From: Acidobacteriota bacterium
GTDB taxonomy: Bacteria > Acidobacteriota > Vicinamibacteria > Vicinamibacterales > 2-12-FULL-66-21
Direction: 5' to 3'
Length of the DNA stretch: 59,231 nt
NCBI GenBank assembly: GCA_016184105.1
Contig: JACPDI010000034.1
Span: forward strand, 1-59,231
How positions within the stretch are numbered: position 1 is the stretch's first letter; each line of letters begins with the position of its first letter. Of the stretch, positions 1-7,958 are shown one piece after another. The notes under the pieces are model-generated. The model ran no database searches. It was not told the origin of the DNA and saw only the letters and a program-made list of their open reading frames with translations. The translations under genes were made by a program, and so were the position numbers.

Positions 1-1431
1 CTTGTCGCGTGTTTCCTCGTATTCCGCGGCCGGGTTCGAGTCGGCGACGATCCCGGCGCCCGCCTGAATGAACGCCGTGCGTCCCTGGATCGTGATCGCG
101 CGGATGGCGATGCAGAAATCGAGGTTGCCCGCAAAGTACAGGTACCCCAACGCTCCGGCGTAAATGCCGCGCCGCGTGGGCTCCATCGAGGCGAGCAGCT
201 CCATCGCGCGGATCTTCGGCGCGCCGGAGACCGTGCCTGCCGGGAACGTGGCCATCAACGCGTCGAGCCGGTCGTGCTCGTCGGAGAGCCGTCCCTCCAC
301 CCGCGAGACCAGGTGCATCACGTGCGAGAACCGATCGAGCGCCATGAACTCCGGCACCCGCACCGACCCGTATGCGCAGACGCGGCCGAGGTCGTTGCGC
401 CCCAGATCCACCAGCATCACGTGCTCGGCGCGCTCCTTCTCGTTGCGCCGCAGCTCGTCGGCGAGCCGCAGGTCCTCCTCATCGGTGCGGCCGCGCGGCC
501 GGGTGCCGGCAATCGGGTGCGTCTCGACGCGGCGCCCCTCGACGCGCAGCAGCATCTCCGGCGAGGATCCGACGATGGCGAGCGGCCCCATCCGGATGAA
601 GTACATGTACGGCGACGGGTTCACGTGCCGCAGCGCCCGGTAAATCGTGAACGGCTCCGCCTCCACCTCGGCTTCGAACCGCTGGGAGAGCACCGCCTGG
701 TAGATGTCGCCGGCCGCGATGTGCTCCTGCAGCCGCCGGACGGAGTCCTCGAACCTGTCCCGCGTGATGTTGGCGCGGATCTCGGGCACGGGGCGCCCGC
801 CGCTCTCGCTCTGCGAGAGCGCGCGGTCCAGCTCCCGCTCCAGGAACGCGATCTTCGCGCACGCAAACTGGTACAGCGCCTCGAGGTTCTCCTCCGGCGT
901 GACGCGTGCGTTCGCGATCATCAGGATGCGGTGCTTCACGTGGTCGAAGGCGAGCACCGTGTCGAACAGCATGAACGCCCCGTCGTCTCCCTCGGCCGGG
1001 GGAACCGTCGACCAGGCGCCCTGAAGCGCCGGCTCGAAGGAGGGGGCGGCGTCGTACGAGATGAAGCCCACCGCTCCGCCGGTGAACCGCGGCAGGTCGG
1101 GGACGAACGGCGCCTGCAAGGACGCCATCAGGCCGCGCACCTTTTCGACAAACGGCTCCTCACTTTCGACCGTCGTCCCCGACTGCTCGACGATCGTGCG
1201 CCCCCCGCGCGATCGCACCACCAGGAAGGGGTCCTTGCCGAGGAAGGAGTACCGGGCCACGCGCTCCCCGCCTTCGACGCTTTCGAGCAGGAACGAGTAG
1301 TCCGAATCCTCGGCGACCTTGAGAAAGGCGGAAACCGGCGTCAGCAGGTCCGCCATGATCTCCTTCCAGACGGGCACGAACGTGCCGCGCCGTGCGAGCT
1401 CGACGAATTCCTCAAACGACGTTTGACGCAT
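1..1431 (-). CDS. trpE: Anthranilate synthase component I (3' end beyond window)
   Basis: TrpE converts chorismate to anthranilate, the first committed step of tryptophan synthesis, with the TrpG amidotransferase. 477 codons are visible; the frame is still open at base 1, so roughly the last 15-20 residues are missing. The chorismate-binding half is clear: PIAGTRPRG, DLGRNDLGRV, FPAGTVSGAPKIRAME and QAGAGIVADSNP. The N-terminal half carries FLLESVEGGERVARYSFLG, the region where tryptophan usually binds for feedback inhibition. The ATG at 1431 lies inside the end of aroDE (20 nt overlap), so translation is probably coupled and both genes share the attenuator upstream of aroDE. Identity is certain from motifs; control by the leader is inferred from position. 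Confidence 0.96.
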   Translation of the reverse strand, partial: MRQTSFEEFVELARRGTFVPVWKEIMADLLTPVSAFLKVAEDSDYSFLLESVEGGERVARYSFLGKDPFLVVRSRGGRTIVEQSGTTVESEEPFVEKVRGLMASLQAPFVPDLPRFTGGAVGFISYDAAPSFEPALQGAWSTVPPAEGDDGAFMLFDTVLAFDHVKHRILMIANARVTPEENLEALYQFACAKIAFLERELDRALSQSESGGRPVPEIRANITRDRFEDSVRRLQEHIAAGDIYQAVLSQRFEAEVEAEPFTIYRALRHVNPSPYMYFIRMGPLAIVGSSPEMLLRVEGRRVETHPIAGTRPRGRTDEEDLRLADELRRNEKERAEHVMLVDLGRNDLGRVCAYGSVRVPEFMALDRFSHVMHLVSRVEGRLSDEHDRLDALMATFPAGTVSGAPKIRAMELLASMEPTRRGIYAGALGYLYFAGNLDFCIAIRAITIQGRTAFIQAGAGIVADSNPAAEYEETRDK

Positions 1432-2857
1432 GGGCCACTTTCCTGAACAATCCCGGCGCAGGCGGTTGTCCCGTCCACCACTCGAACTGCCGCTCCGCCT
1501 GCGCGATCAGCATCTCGAGGCCGCCGATGGTCCGGCATCCGGCGGCCGCCGCTTCGCGCAGCAGCCTGGTTACCGGGGGGTTGTAAACGAGGTCGTACAC
1601 GATCCGGCCGCCGGAGAGCAGCGGCGCGGGCACGGGCGTGTCCTCCACGCGCGGCCACGTGCCCACCGGCGTGGTGTTGACGAGAAGGTCCCACGTTCCC
1701 GCGCCGGGCGGAAACGCCGCCACGGCGCCGCCGGGTCCCGCGAGCATTGCCGCCATGCGGCGGCGCCGCGCCGCGACGGTCACATCCGCCCCGCGGCTGC
1801 GCAAGGCGGCGACCGCCGCGCGCGCGGCGCCTCCCGCGCCCATGACCGTCGCGCGCACGCCGTGCAGCGACTCGTCGCGCAGCGCCTCGAGGAAGCCCGG
1901 CACGTCGGTGTTGGTCGCGTGCCAGCCATCGCTTTCGCGCTTCAGTGTGTTCAGCGCGTTGACGCTCTCCACCCATTCATCGCGACGCCGGACGCGATCG
2001 AGCAGCGCGATCTTGAGCGGCGCGGTCACGCTCACGCCGCTGACGCCAAACGCGTCGCCCGCGGCCAGGAGATCGTCGGCGCTGTCGGTCTCGAGCGGAA
2101 CGTACACCGCGTCGAGGTCCGCGGCGTCGAAGCCGGCGTTGTGCATCGCCGGCGAGAGCGAATGCCCCAGCGGCTCGCCCGCGATCGCGTAGACGCGCGT
2201 GGCGGCCGAGACACGGCGGAACCGGTAGCAATCGAGCAGCGTGTCGAGCGGGATCTGCTCGCTGGGCGCGTCCCGCCCTGCGTACATCCAGACGCTGCCG
2301 AACCGCGACGCGAGGATGCGCGTCGTCGCTCCCTTCGGCCCCATTCCGATCACGACGAGCTTCTGGCCGGGCACGCGGCGCTGCAGCTCCAGCAGCCGCA
2401 GGGTGTCGGACAGCCGTTCGACGCGGACCGCAATCTTGACGACCTCGGCACCCATGGCCGCCATGGCGGTGAGGCGCGCGCCAAGGTCGAACGGGATCAC
2501 GTCGAACTGGTGCATGGAGAGCACGATCCCGTGGCCGCCACGCGCGAGCACGAGGTCCTCGAAATCCGCGCGGCACTCGATGTCGACGTAATCCGCGTCT
2601 GACGCGATCGCGTCAGCCAGGATCCGCTTGCGCTCCTCCTCGCTGCCCGCAAACCGGCCCCCCTCCCAGCGCGGGCGGCAGGTCAGGATCACCGGCTTCT
2701 TGCGGCCCTCGAGCGCGCCCCGCACGTCGATCGCCTCGAGCGCGTCCAGACGCAGCTCGACCAGATCGGCCGACGCCTCGACGCGCGTGCGCTCCGCACG
2801 CAGATCCTCTAGCGTCGGCGCCATCACCGTGGCGCACACCAAAACACGAGCGTTCAT
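1412..2857 (-). CDS. aroDE: Bifunctional 3-dehydroquinate dehydratase / shikimate dehydrogenase
   Basis: This fusion covers two consecutive shikimate steps. Residues 1 to about 215 form a type I dehydroquinase: SMHQFD carries the catalytic His and EVVKIAV the Schiff-base Lys. From about 220 to the end is shikimate dehydrogenase, with HSLSPAMHNAGF, SVTAPLK, NTDVPGF, the NADP loop GAGGAARA and NTTPVG. Such fusions are better known from plants and some bacteria. I chose the ATG at 2857; a TTG at 2869 is in frame but lies in the U-tract of the upstream terminator. The only Shine-Dalgarno-like run, AAGGGG at 2874-2879, is inside the terminator stem, so start access may also be controlled. The gene overlaps trpE by 20 nt. 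Confidence 0.95.
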   Translation of the reverse strand: MNARVLVCATVMAPTLEDLRAERTRVEASADLVELRLDALEAIDVRGALEGRKKPVILTCRPRWEGGRFAGSEEERKRILADAIASDADYVDIECRADFEDLVLARGGHGIVLSMHQFDVIPFDLGARLTAMAAMGAEVVKIAVRVERLSDTLRLLELQRRVPGQKLVVIGMGPKGATTRILASRFGSVWMYAGRDAPSEQIPLDTLLDCYRFRRVSAATRVYAIAGEPLGHSLSPAMHNAGFDAADLDAVYVPLETDSADDLLAAGDAFGVSGVSVTAPLKIALLDRVRRRDEWVESVNALNTLKRESDGWHATNTDVPGFLEALRDESLHGVRATVMGAGGAARAAVAALRSRGADVTVAARRRRMAAMLAGPGGAVAAFPPGAGTWDLLVNTTPVGTWPRVEDTPVPAPLLSGGRIVYDLVYNPPVTRLLREAAAAGCRTIGGLEMLIAQAERQFEWWTGQPPAPGLFRKVAHASNVV

Positions 2858-2867
2858 CGTCAAAAAC

Positions 2868-2901
2868 AAAAAGCCCCTTCAGCTGGTGGGCTGAAGGGGC
2901 T
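2868..2901 (-). terminator. Attenuator: intrinsic terminator in front of aroDE
   Basis: A perfect 12-bp stem (2872-2883 with 2890-2901, loop 2884-2889) is followed on the minus strand by TTTTTGTTTTTG, a strong U-tract. It lies 11 nt before the aroDE ATG and downstream of a leader peptide, not behind a gene, so it cannot be an ordinary end-of-operon terminator. The 5' arm can instead pair with 2940-2950 (10 of 11 positions counting one G-U), giving a competing antiterminator. This is classic attenuator geometry. Confidence 0.88.
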
Positions 2902-2937
2902 CGGAAGTCCGGTGGCTTGTTACGACTAAGCCTCAGT

Positions 2938-3012
2938 TCAACCCCTGCAGCCGCAGCGGTACCACCACCAGCGATAAAACGAGTGCGCGGCGTGGCGGGA
3001 TGAGCAGGGCAT
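2938..3012 (-). CDS. Aromatic-amino-acid leader peptide (trpL-like)
   Basis: A 24-codon ORF beginning ATG CCC and ending TGA contains the run FYRWWWY at codons 12-18, with three consecutive TGG codons at 2962-2970 flanked by Phe and two Tyr codons. Chance clustering of six aromatic codons in seven within such a small ORF is very unlikely. It sits between a consensus promoter and a terminator in front of aroDE-trpE. By analogy with the trp and phe leaders of enterobacteria, a ribosome stalled on these codons would let the antiterminator form. The start codon is only about 10 nt from the predicted transcript 5' end and has no strong ribosome-binding site. Confidence 0.85.
   Translation of the reverse strand: MPCSSRHAAHSFYRWWWYRCGCRG
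2940..2950 (-). promoter_or_regulatory. Predicted antiterminator strand (region 2) of the attenuator
   Basis: On the minus strand this reads CTGCAGGGGTT. It overlaps the last codons of the leader peptide and is complementary to the 5' arm of the terminator (2891-2901) apart from one mismatch. Its GCAGGG part is also perfectly complementary to CCCTGC at 3004-3009, the second to fourth leader codons, which could act as region 1. A stalled ribosome on the Trp codons would leave region 2 free to pair with region 3. Pairings were found by eye, without energy calculation. Confidence 0.6.
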
Positions 3013-3028
3013 CGGGGTAGATCCCGGA

Positions 3029-3057
3029 AGATAACAAACCGCCACGAAGAGTGTCAA
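3029..3057 (-). promoter_or_regulatory. Sigma-70 promoter of the leader-aroDE-trpE operon
   Basis: A perfect -35 TTGACA (3052-3057), a 17-nt spacer and a -10 TTATCT (3029-3034) face the leader peptide. The predicted start is near 3022, giving a leader of about 165 nt before aroDE. Confidence 0.85.
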
Positions 3058-3086
3058 ACGCCCGTAGCCGGCGGGGCACGGCGCTT

Positions 3087-3092
3087 TATAAT
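3087..3092 (+). promoter_or_regulatory. -10 box TATAAT, likely leaderless transcript
   Basis: A consensus TATAAT ends 11 nt before the ATG at 3103, so the transcript would begin at or a few bases before the start codon. There is no recognisable -35 box and no Shine-Dalgarno sequence. It is divergent from the aroDE promoter about 30 nt away. Confidence 0.55.
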
Positions 3093-3102
3093 GGACTGAC
3101 GC

Positions 3103-4953
3103 ATGAAGACCTTGCTCAAAGGGATGCATTCGACGCTCCTGGCGGCCGCCATCGTCGCGGCGTGCTGGACGGCGGTGCCCGCCACCTCCGCCCTCATGGG
3201 GGTCGAGGAGGTCCGGCCCGGTATGACAGGGTTCGGCCGGACGGTGTTCGAAGGGACTGAGCCTCAGGAGTTCAAGGTCCGGATCCTCGGGGTCTTGCGA
3301 AACGTGGTGGGCCCCCAGCGGAACCTCATTTTGGCGCGCCTGGAGGGAGGGCCGCTCGCGAGCACAGGCGTGATGCAGGGCATGAGCGGCAGCCCGGTGT
3401 ATATCGACGGGAGACTCGTCGGGGCCGTGTCCTACTCGATCGGCTCCTTTTCGAAAGAGCCCATCGCCGGGATCACGCCGATCGCCGAGATGACCGAAAC
3501 GACGGCGCTTGCGCCCCGGCGCCCCGCCGTGCAGCGGGCCGCGCTCTCGTGGCCCCTGACGCGAGAGAGCGTCTCGGCGGCACTGCGCGCCGCCTACGAT
3601 CGCGCCAGGCCCTTTGCCGACGCGCCGGGTGATGTCCAGGCGCTGGGGATCCCCGCCGGGGACGGCGCCAGGATGGGGGCGCAGTTGCGGCCGATCGCCA
3701 CGCCGATGATCATGTCCGGCTTCGCACCGCAGGCGGCGTAGCTGCTGGCCGGGCCGTTCGCGGATGCGGGGTTCGCGCCGGTCATGGGGACGGGCGAGGG
3801 CGGCGACGAGGGAGCGAAGGTTGCGCGACGGCTGCAGGCGGGCGACGCGGTCGGCGTCAGCCTCATGAGCGGCGACCTCGAGCTCGGCGCGACCGGCACT
3901 GTCAGCTACGTGGAGGGCGATCGCGTGTATGCGTTCGGCCACCCGTTCCTTGCGCTGGGGCCGACCTCGTTCCCGATGACCCGCGCGCGCGTGTATACCC
4001 TGCTGCCCAGCCTCATGAGCTCATTCAAGATCTCGGCGATGGGCGAGGTCGTCGGCACCTTCGAGCAGGATCGTTCGACGGCGATCGCGGGAACCCTCGG
4101 CAAGGGCCCCGACCTCGTGCCGGTCCGCGTGACGCTGGAGTCGGGCCGCGGGCTGAAGAAGACGTTCTCGTTCGACATTGCGGACGACCAGCTCTTCACG
4201 CCGCTGCTGACCTACGTGGCCGTGTTCAACACGATCGGCTCGTACGAGCGGCAACTGGGCGCGGCGACCTACGGCATCAAGGGGCGCGCGCGCGTCACGG
4301 GCCAGCCGGATGTCGCCATCGAGGATCTCTTCGCCGGCGAGAACGCCGTGGCCGGCGCCGCGGCGGCCGTGGCGGGTCCGGTCACGTATCTGCTGACAAA
4401 CGATCTCGAGAAGGTGGCCATCGGCGGCGTCGACGTGACGATCACGTCGTACGAGGAGCCGCGCATCGCGACGATCGAGCGCGTCTGGCTGGACGAAGTA
4501 CGGCCGCGGCGCGGGCGGACCGTGCCGCTCAAGGTCCTGCTCCGCAGCTATCGAGGCGACGAGGAGATCCGCACGGTGCCGGTCGAGCTGCCGGCGAACG
4601 CGCCCGCGTCCGTCTCGCTGCTCGTCTCCGATGGCGCCACGCTGACCCGCTGGGAACAGCGCGAGCTGAAGCGGCCGGGGCAGCCGGAAAGCATCGCGCA
4701 GATGATTCGCGCGCTCAACACGACGCGCCGGAACAACCGGATTTACGTGCGGCTGGTTGCCGATGAGCCGGGCGCGGTCGTGCAGGGTGAGACGTTGCCG
4801 GCGCTGCCTCCGAGCGTGCTCGCCGTGCTCGAAGCCGAGCGCAACGGCGGCAGCTTCGCGCCGCTGCGCAACGCCGTGCTCGGCGAATGGGAGCTGGCGA
4901 GCCAGAAGGCGGTTTCCGGTTCGCGCGTGCTCACGGTTCGCCTCGATCCGTGA
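3103..4953 (+). pseudogene. Exported S55 (SpoIVB-like) peptidase, interrupted by in-frame TAG
   Basis: One reading frame of 616 codons is split by TAG at 3739-3741 (codon 213); the frame continues unchanged on both sides and an ATG at 3784 could restart it. Residues 1-30 look like a signal peptide. GMSGSPVY at 93-100 holds the presumed catalytic Ser, followed by IGAVSYSIG-type residues, and after the stop YAFGHPFL (about 277-284) resembles the His-bearing motif of the SpoIVB/S55 family. The C-terminal third is a beta-rich region of unknown role. Such proteins occur in acidobacteria that do not sporulate; the substrate is unknown. The TAG could be a real nonsense mutation (one change from CAG or GAG) or a sequence error. 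The propeller gene follows 39 nt downstream. Confidence 0.8.
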
Positions 4954-4992
4954 ACCCGCGATCGGTGATTGATCCGATTTCCCTCCTCTACT

Positions 4993-7194
4993 ATGAACCG
5001 CACCCTGCTTTCGGCGCTCTGTGTCTTCACGACGGCTGCGCTCGCGCATGCCGCCTCCGCAACGTTCTGGATCGTCGCCACGCAGGCCGAGTTCCTCAAG
5101 GGCGACGCCACGTCGCTGTCGGTTGACAGCGACGGGCGCCTGTCGCTGGGCCCCGCCCTCGAGCAGCTGGCTGAGACCTCCGCGCCCGTGCTGTGGGCCG
5201 TGATTCCCGCGCCCGATGGCGGGTACTACGTCGGCAGCGGCAATGAAGGCAAGGTGTTCCGCGTGACGAAGGACGGCCGGTCGTCCGTGCTGTTCGACGC
5301 CGCCGAGCTGGAGGTGCACGCGCTCGCAACCGCGCCCGACGGGGCCATCTACGCCGGCACCTCGCCTGATGGAAAGGTCTATCGCCTTGCGCCGGACGGC
5401 CGCGCGACGGTCATCTTCGATCCCGACGACAAGTACATCTGGGCGCTTGCGGTCGACCCCAAAGGCGCGCTGTTTGTCGCGACGGGCGAGAGGGGCGTCA
5501 TTTACCGCGTCACGTCCGACGGCACCGGGGCGCCCTTCTACCGCACGCGCGCGACGCACGCGCTCTCGCTCACCTTCGATCGCGAGGGCCACCTGCTGGC
5601 GGGCACGGGAACACCCGGCCGCGTCTTCCGGATCGACGCCGACGGCCGGGGGTTCGTCCTGCTGGACTCGCCGCACCGCGAAGTGCGGGCGCTGCGCGTC
5701 GCCGACAGCGGCTCGGTGTACGTCGCCGCGCTCAGCGACCGGCCCGCCGCGAGCGGCGGCGACACGTCGAGCGATCGGGTCACGCCAGACTCACAGCGCA
5801 CCACCACGCCGAGCGTATCCACCGAGATCACCGCCATCGCCATCGTCGACACGTCGCAGGCGGGCGCCGGGTCGCCTCCGTCGCGCGAAGGACGCCCGCA
5901 GCCGGCCAAGGGCGCGATTTACCGGATCCTGACCGACGGCGTGTCCGACATCGTGTGGACGTCGGAGGCCGATCTTCCGTACGACCTCGCCATCGACGCG
6001 CAGAACCGGCTGCTCGTGGCCACCGGCAGCGAGGGACGGCTCTACCGGGCGCAGCCAACCCTCCTGAGCGCGACGCTGCTCGGCCGCGTGGGCGCGCAGC
6101 AGGTCACGGCGGTCCTGCCCGTTGCCGATGGACAGTACGTGCTCGCGACGGCCAATCCCGGGAAACTCTTTCGCCTCTCGGCGGCGCGCGCCGCAAAAGG
6201 CACGTACGAGTCCGACGTGCGCGACGCATCCACCGTCGCCTCCTGGGGCACGATCAGCTGGCGCGCGGTGCTGAACGGAGGCCAGGTCGAGATCGCCACG
6301 CGGACCGGCAACACCGCGACGCCCGACGACACGTGGAGCGACTGGTCCCCCACCTACCGCAACGCCGAAGGCGACCGCATCGTCAGCCCGAAGGCACGCT
6401 ACCTGCAGTGGCGCGCCGTCCTCACCGGGAACGGCGATGCGTCCCCGCTGCTCACCTCGGTGACGACCGCGTACCTGCCGCGGAATCTCCGGCCCGAGGT
6501 GACCGGCATCACGGTGCATCCGTCAGGGACGGTGTTTCAGAAACCGTTTTCAACCGGCGAATTCGAGATCGCGGGGTTTGACGGCGAGGGAGTAGACGCG
6601 CGCCAGGCGCAGACGAATCAACCCGGCATGCCGCAGGCGGCGCCGCTGCTCGGCCGCCGCATGTACCAGAAGGGACTGCAGACGTTCGTCTGGAAAGCGG
6701 AGGATGCCAACGAAGACCGCCTGCAGTACGACGTGTTCTACCGCCGCGAAGGGGACGCCACCTGGAAGCCGTTGAAGCGCGGCCTCCCGGACCCGATCGT
6801 GGTCTGGGACACCTCCATGGTGCCTGACGGCACGTACGTCGCCAAGATCGCGGCGAGCGACGCGCCGTCGAACTCGCCCGGAACGGCGCTCACGGGCGAG
6901 CGCGAGAGCAGCAGCTTCGAGGTGGACAACACGCCGCCGCGCGTGGTCTTCGGCGAGCGCACGCCCGCACCCGCCGGCCGCCTGCGTGTCTCCGTGCGCG
7001 ACGACCACTCCCCTATCCAGCGCGTCGAATACTCGATCGAGGGGGATCGCTGGCGCGTGATTTACCCGGTTGACGGCATTCCCGATTCCCGCGTGGAGGA
7101 GTTCGAAATCGAGCTGGGTGAGGGCGCCGGACGGACGGTGACAATCCGCGCGACCGACGCGATGAACAACACGGCGACGATGACGGCGCGGTAG
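4993..7194 (+). CDS. Exported beta-propeller protein of unknown function
   Basis: 733 residues. The ATG at 4993 gives a clear signal peptide ending near AHA-AS (about residue 20); an in-frame ATG at 4969 would place eight extra residues before it. Residues 50-400 carry repeats of about 40-45 residues with patterns such as GKVFRVTKDG, GKVYRLAPDG and GVIYRVTSDG, typical of NHL/SMP-30-like propeller blades. Residues 430-730 look like beta-sandwich (fibronectin-like) domains. No catalytic motif is recognised. It is probably periplasmic or surface exposed and may be co-transcribed with the S55 gene. Confidence 0.75.
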   Translation: MNRTLLSALCVFTTAALAHAASATFWIVATQAEFLKGDATSLSVDSDGRLSLGPALEQLAETSAPVLWAVIPAPDGGYYVGSGNEGKVFRVTKDGRSSVLFDAAELEVHALATAPDGAIYAGTSPDGKVYRLAPDGRATVIFDPDDKYIWALAVDPKGALFVATGERGVIYRVTSDGTGAPFYRTRATHALSLTFDREGHLLAGTGTPGRVFRIDADGRGFVLLDSPHREVRALRVADSGSVYVAALSDRPAASGGDTSSDRVTPDSQRTTTPSVSTEITAIAIVDTSQAGAGSPPSREGRPQPAKGAIYRILTDGVSDIVWTSEADLPYDLAIDAQNRLLVATGSEGRLYRAQPTLLSATLLGRVGAQQVTAVLPVADGQYVLATANPGKLFRLSAARAAKGTYESDVRDASTVASWGTISWRAVLNGGQVEIATRTGNTATPDDTWSDWSPTYRNAEGDRIVSPKARYLQWRAVLTGNGDASPLLTSVTTAYLPRNLRPEVTGITVHPSGTVFQKPFSTGEFEIAGFDGEGVDARQAQTNQPGMPQAAPLLGRRMYQKGLQTFVWKAEDANEDRLQYDVFYRREGDATWKPLKRGLPDPIVVWDTSMVPDGTYVAKIAASDAPSNSPGTALTGERESSSFEVDNTPPRVVFGERTPAPAGRLRVSVRDDHSPIQRVEYSIEGDRWRVIYPVDGIPDSRVEEFEIELGEGAGRTVTIRATDAMNNTATMTAR

Positions 7195-7204
7195 AACACG
7201 CGCC

Positions 7205-7247
7205 GGGGCCGAAGGCCAGTGGCCCCGACACGTTACCCGACACGTTA
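7205..7247. repeat. Convergent gap: GGGGCC hairpin and tandem 12-mer
   Basis: Between two converging genes, GGGGCC (7205-7210) and GGCCCC (7221-7226) form a hairpin without a U-run. CCCGACACGTTA then occurs twice in tandem (7224-7235 and 7236-7247); the second copy includes the anti-sigma stop codon. It could be a weak bidirectional terminator or a remnant of a dispersed repeat. Confidence 0.45.
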
Positions 7248-7958
7248 TAAGTGCTGCTTCCCCCGTACCGTGGTGTGCGCCAGCAGCCACACCATGTTGA
7301 CGGACACCGGAGAGCCCGCCTGTTCGGCAGGCTGGAAGCGCGCGCGCGACACGGCGTCGAGCAGTTGCGCCATGTGTCGCTTGTCCTTCTCGGTCGACAG
7401 CAACTCCAGGCCGTTCACGCGCCCCTCGCGCGTCACCATGGCGGAGAGCGCGAGCACGGCCTCGCCTTCGGTCATCGAATCCATCAACGCGGCCGGGACG
7501 ACGTCGCCGGGGCTGGGGAGCCGCATGTAGGGATCCCGCGAGGCCAGCGCCTGGATCATCGCGGCCAGCGAGTCGTTGCGCTCGGGCGACGCGTACTGCA
7601 GCATCCCCGCCATCAGGACGCCGCACACGAGCGAGGCGGCTGCCGCCGCCATTCCGATCCACACGAGATGCACGTCGTCGCGGAACCGGTCGAGGCGGGC
7701 GGGCCAGCTCGCGTCGTACTCCTGCTTCGCGAGGCTCAGGATGTCGGCGCGCAGGCCGCGCAGGTCGACTTGATCGGCGCGGCTGGCCTGCGTGCCACGC
7801 AGCAGCGCGCGCAGATCATCGAGCGCGTCGGCCTCCTTCGCGCAGGGCGGGCAGCTCTCCAGGTGCGCTTCGACCGCGAAGAATTCTTCGATCGGCAGCT
7901 CGCGGTCGTGGAACGCGGTCAGCCGCCGCCGAACGGACGCACAGGTCAGCAGCTTCAT
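7245..7958 (-). CDS. Anti-sigma factor with zinc-finger, one TM helix and TonB-C-like tail
   Basis: 237 residues. The N-terminus has the ZAS pattern, with an early Cys, His and then HLESCPPC (about 33-40), which normally binds zinc and the cognate ECF sigma factor. One membrane helix follows at about 98-120 (IGMAAAAASLVCGVLMAGML). The outer part ends in a segment like the TonB C-terminal fold (VTREGRVNGLELLS, then AVSRARFQPAE, then SVNMVWLLAHTTV). Its ATG overlaps the sigma factor stop by 4 nt (ATGA), the usual arrangement of a sigma/anti-sigma pair. Zinc-finger and TM calls are strong; the TonB-like call is by residue pattern only. Confidence 0.85.
   Translation of the reverse strand: MKLLTCASVRRRLTAFHDRELPIEEFFAVEAHLESCPPCAKEADALDDLRALLRGTQASRADQVDLRGLRADILSLAKQEYDASWPARLDRFRDDVHLVWIGMAAAAASLVCGVLMAGMLQYASPERNDSLAAMIQALASRDPYMRLPSPGDVVPAALMDSMTEGEAVLALSAMVTREGRVNGLELLSTEKDKRHMAQLLDAVSRARFQPAEQAGSPVSVNMVWLLAHTTVRGKQHL

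Noticed and set aside
2938-3942. The 24-codon leader as the tail of a 334-codon minus-strand frame
   Set aside because: The upstream part is antisense to the S55 gene and the perfect promoter at 3029-3057 would start transcription just before the short ORF.
4021-5676. Long minus-strand frame opposite the S55 and propeller genes
   Set aside because: Low-complexity Arg/Val/Asp composition and no motif; both opposite genes have recognisable domains and signal peptides.
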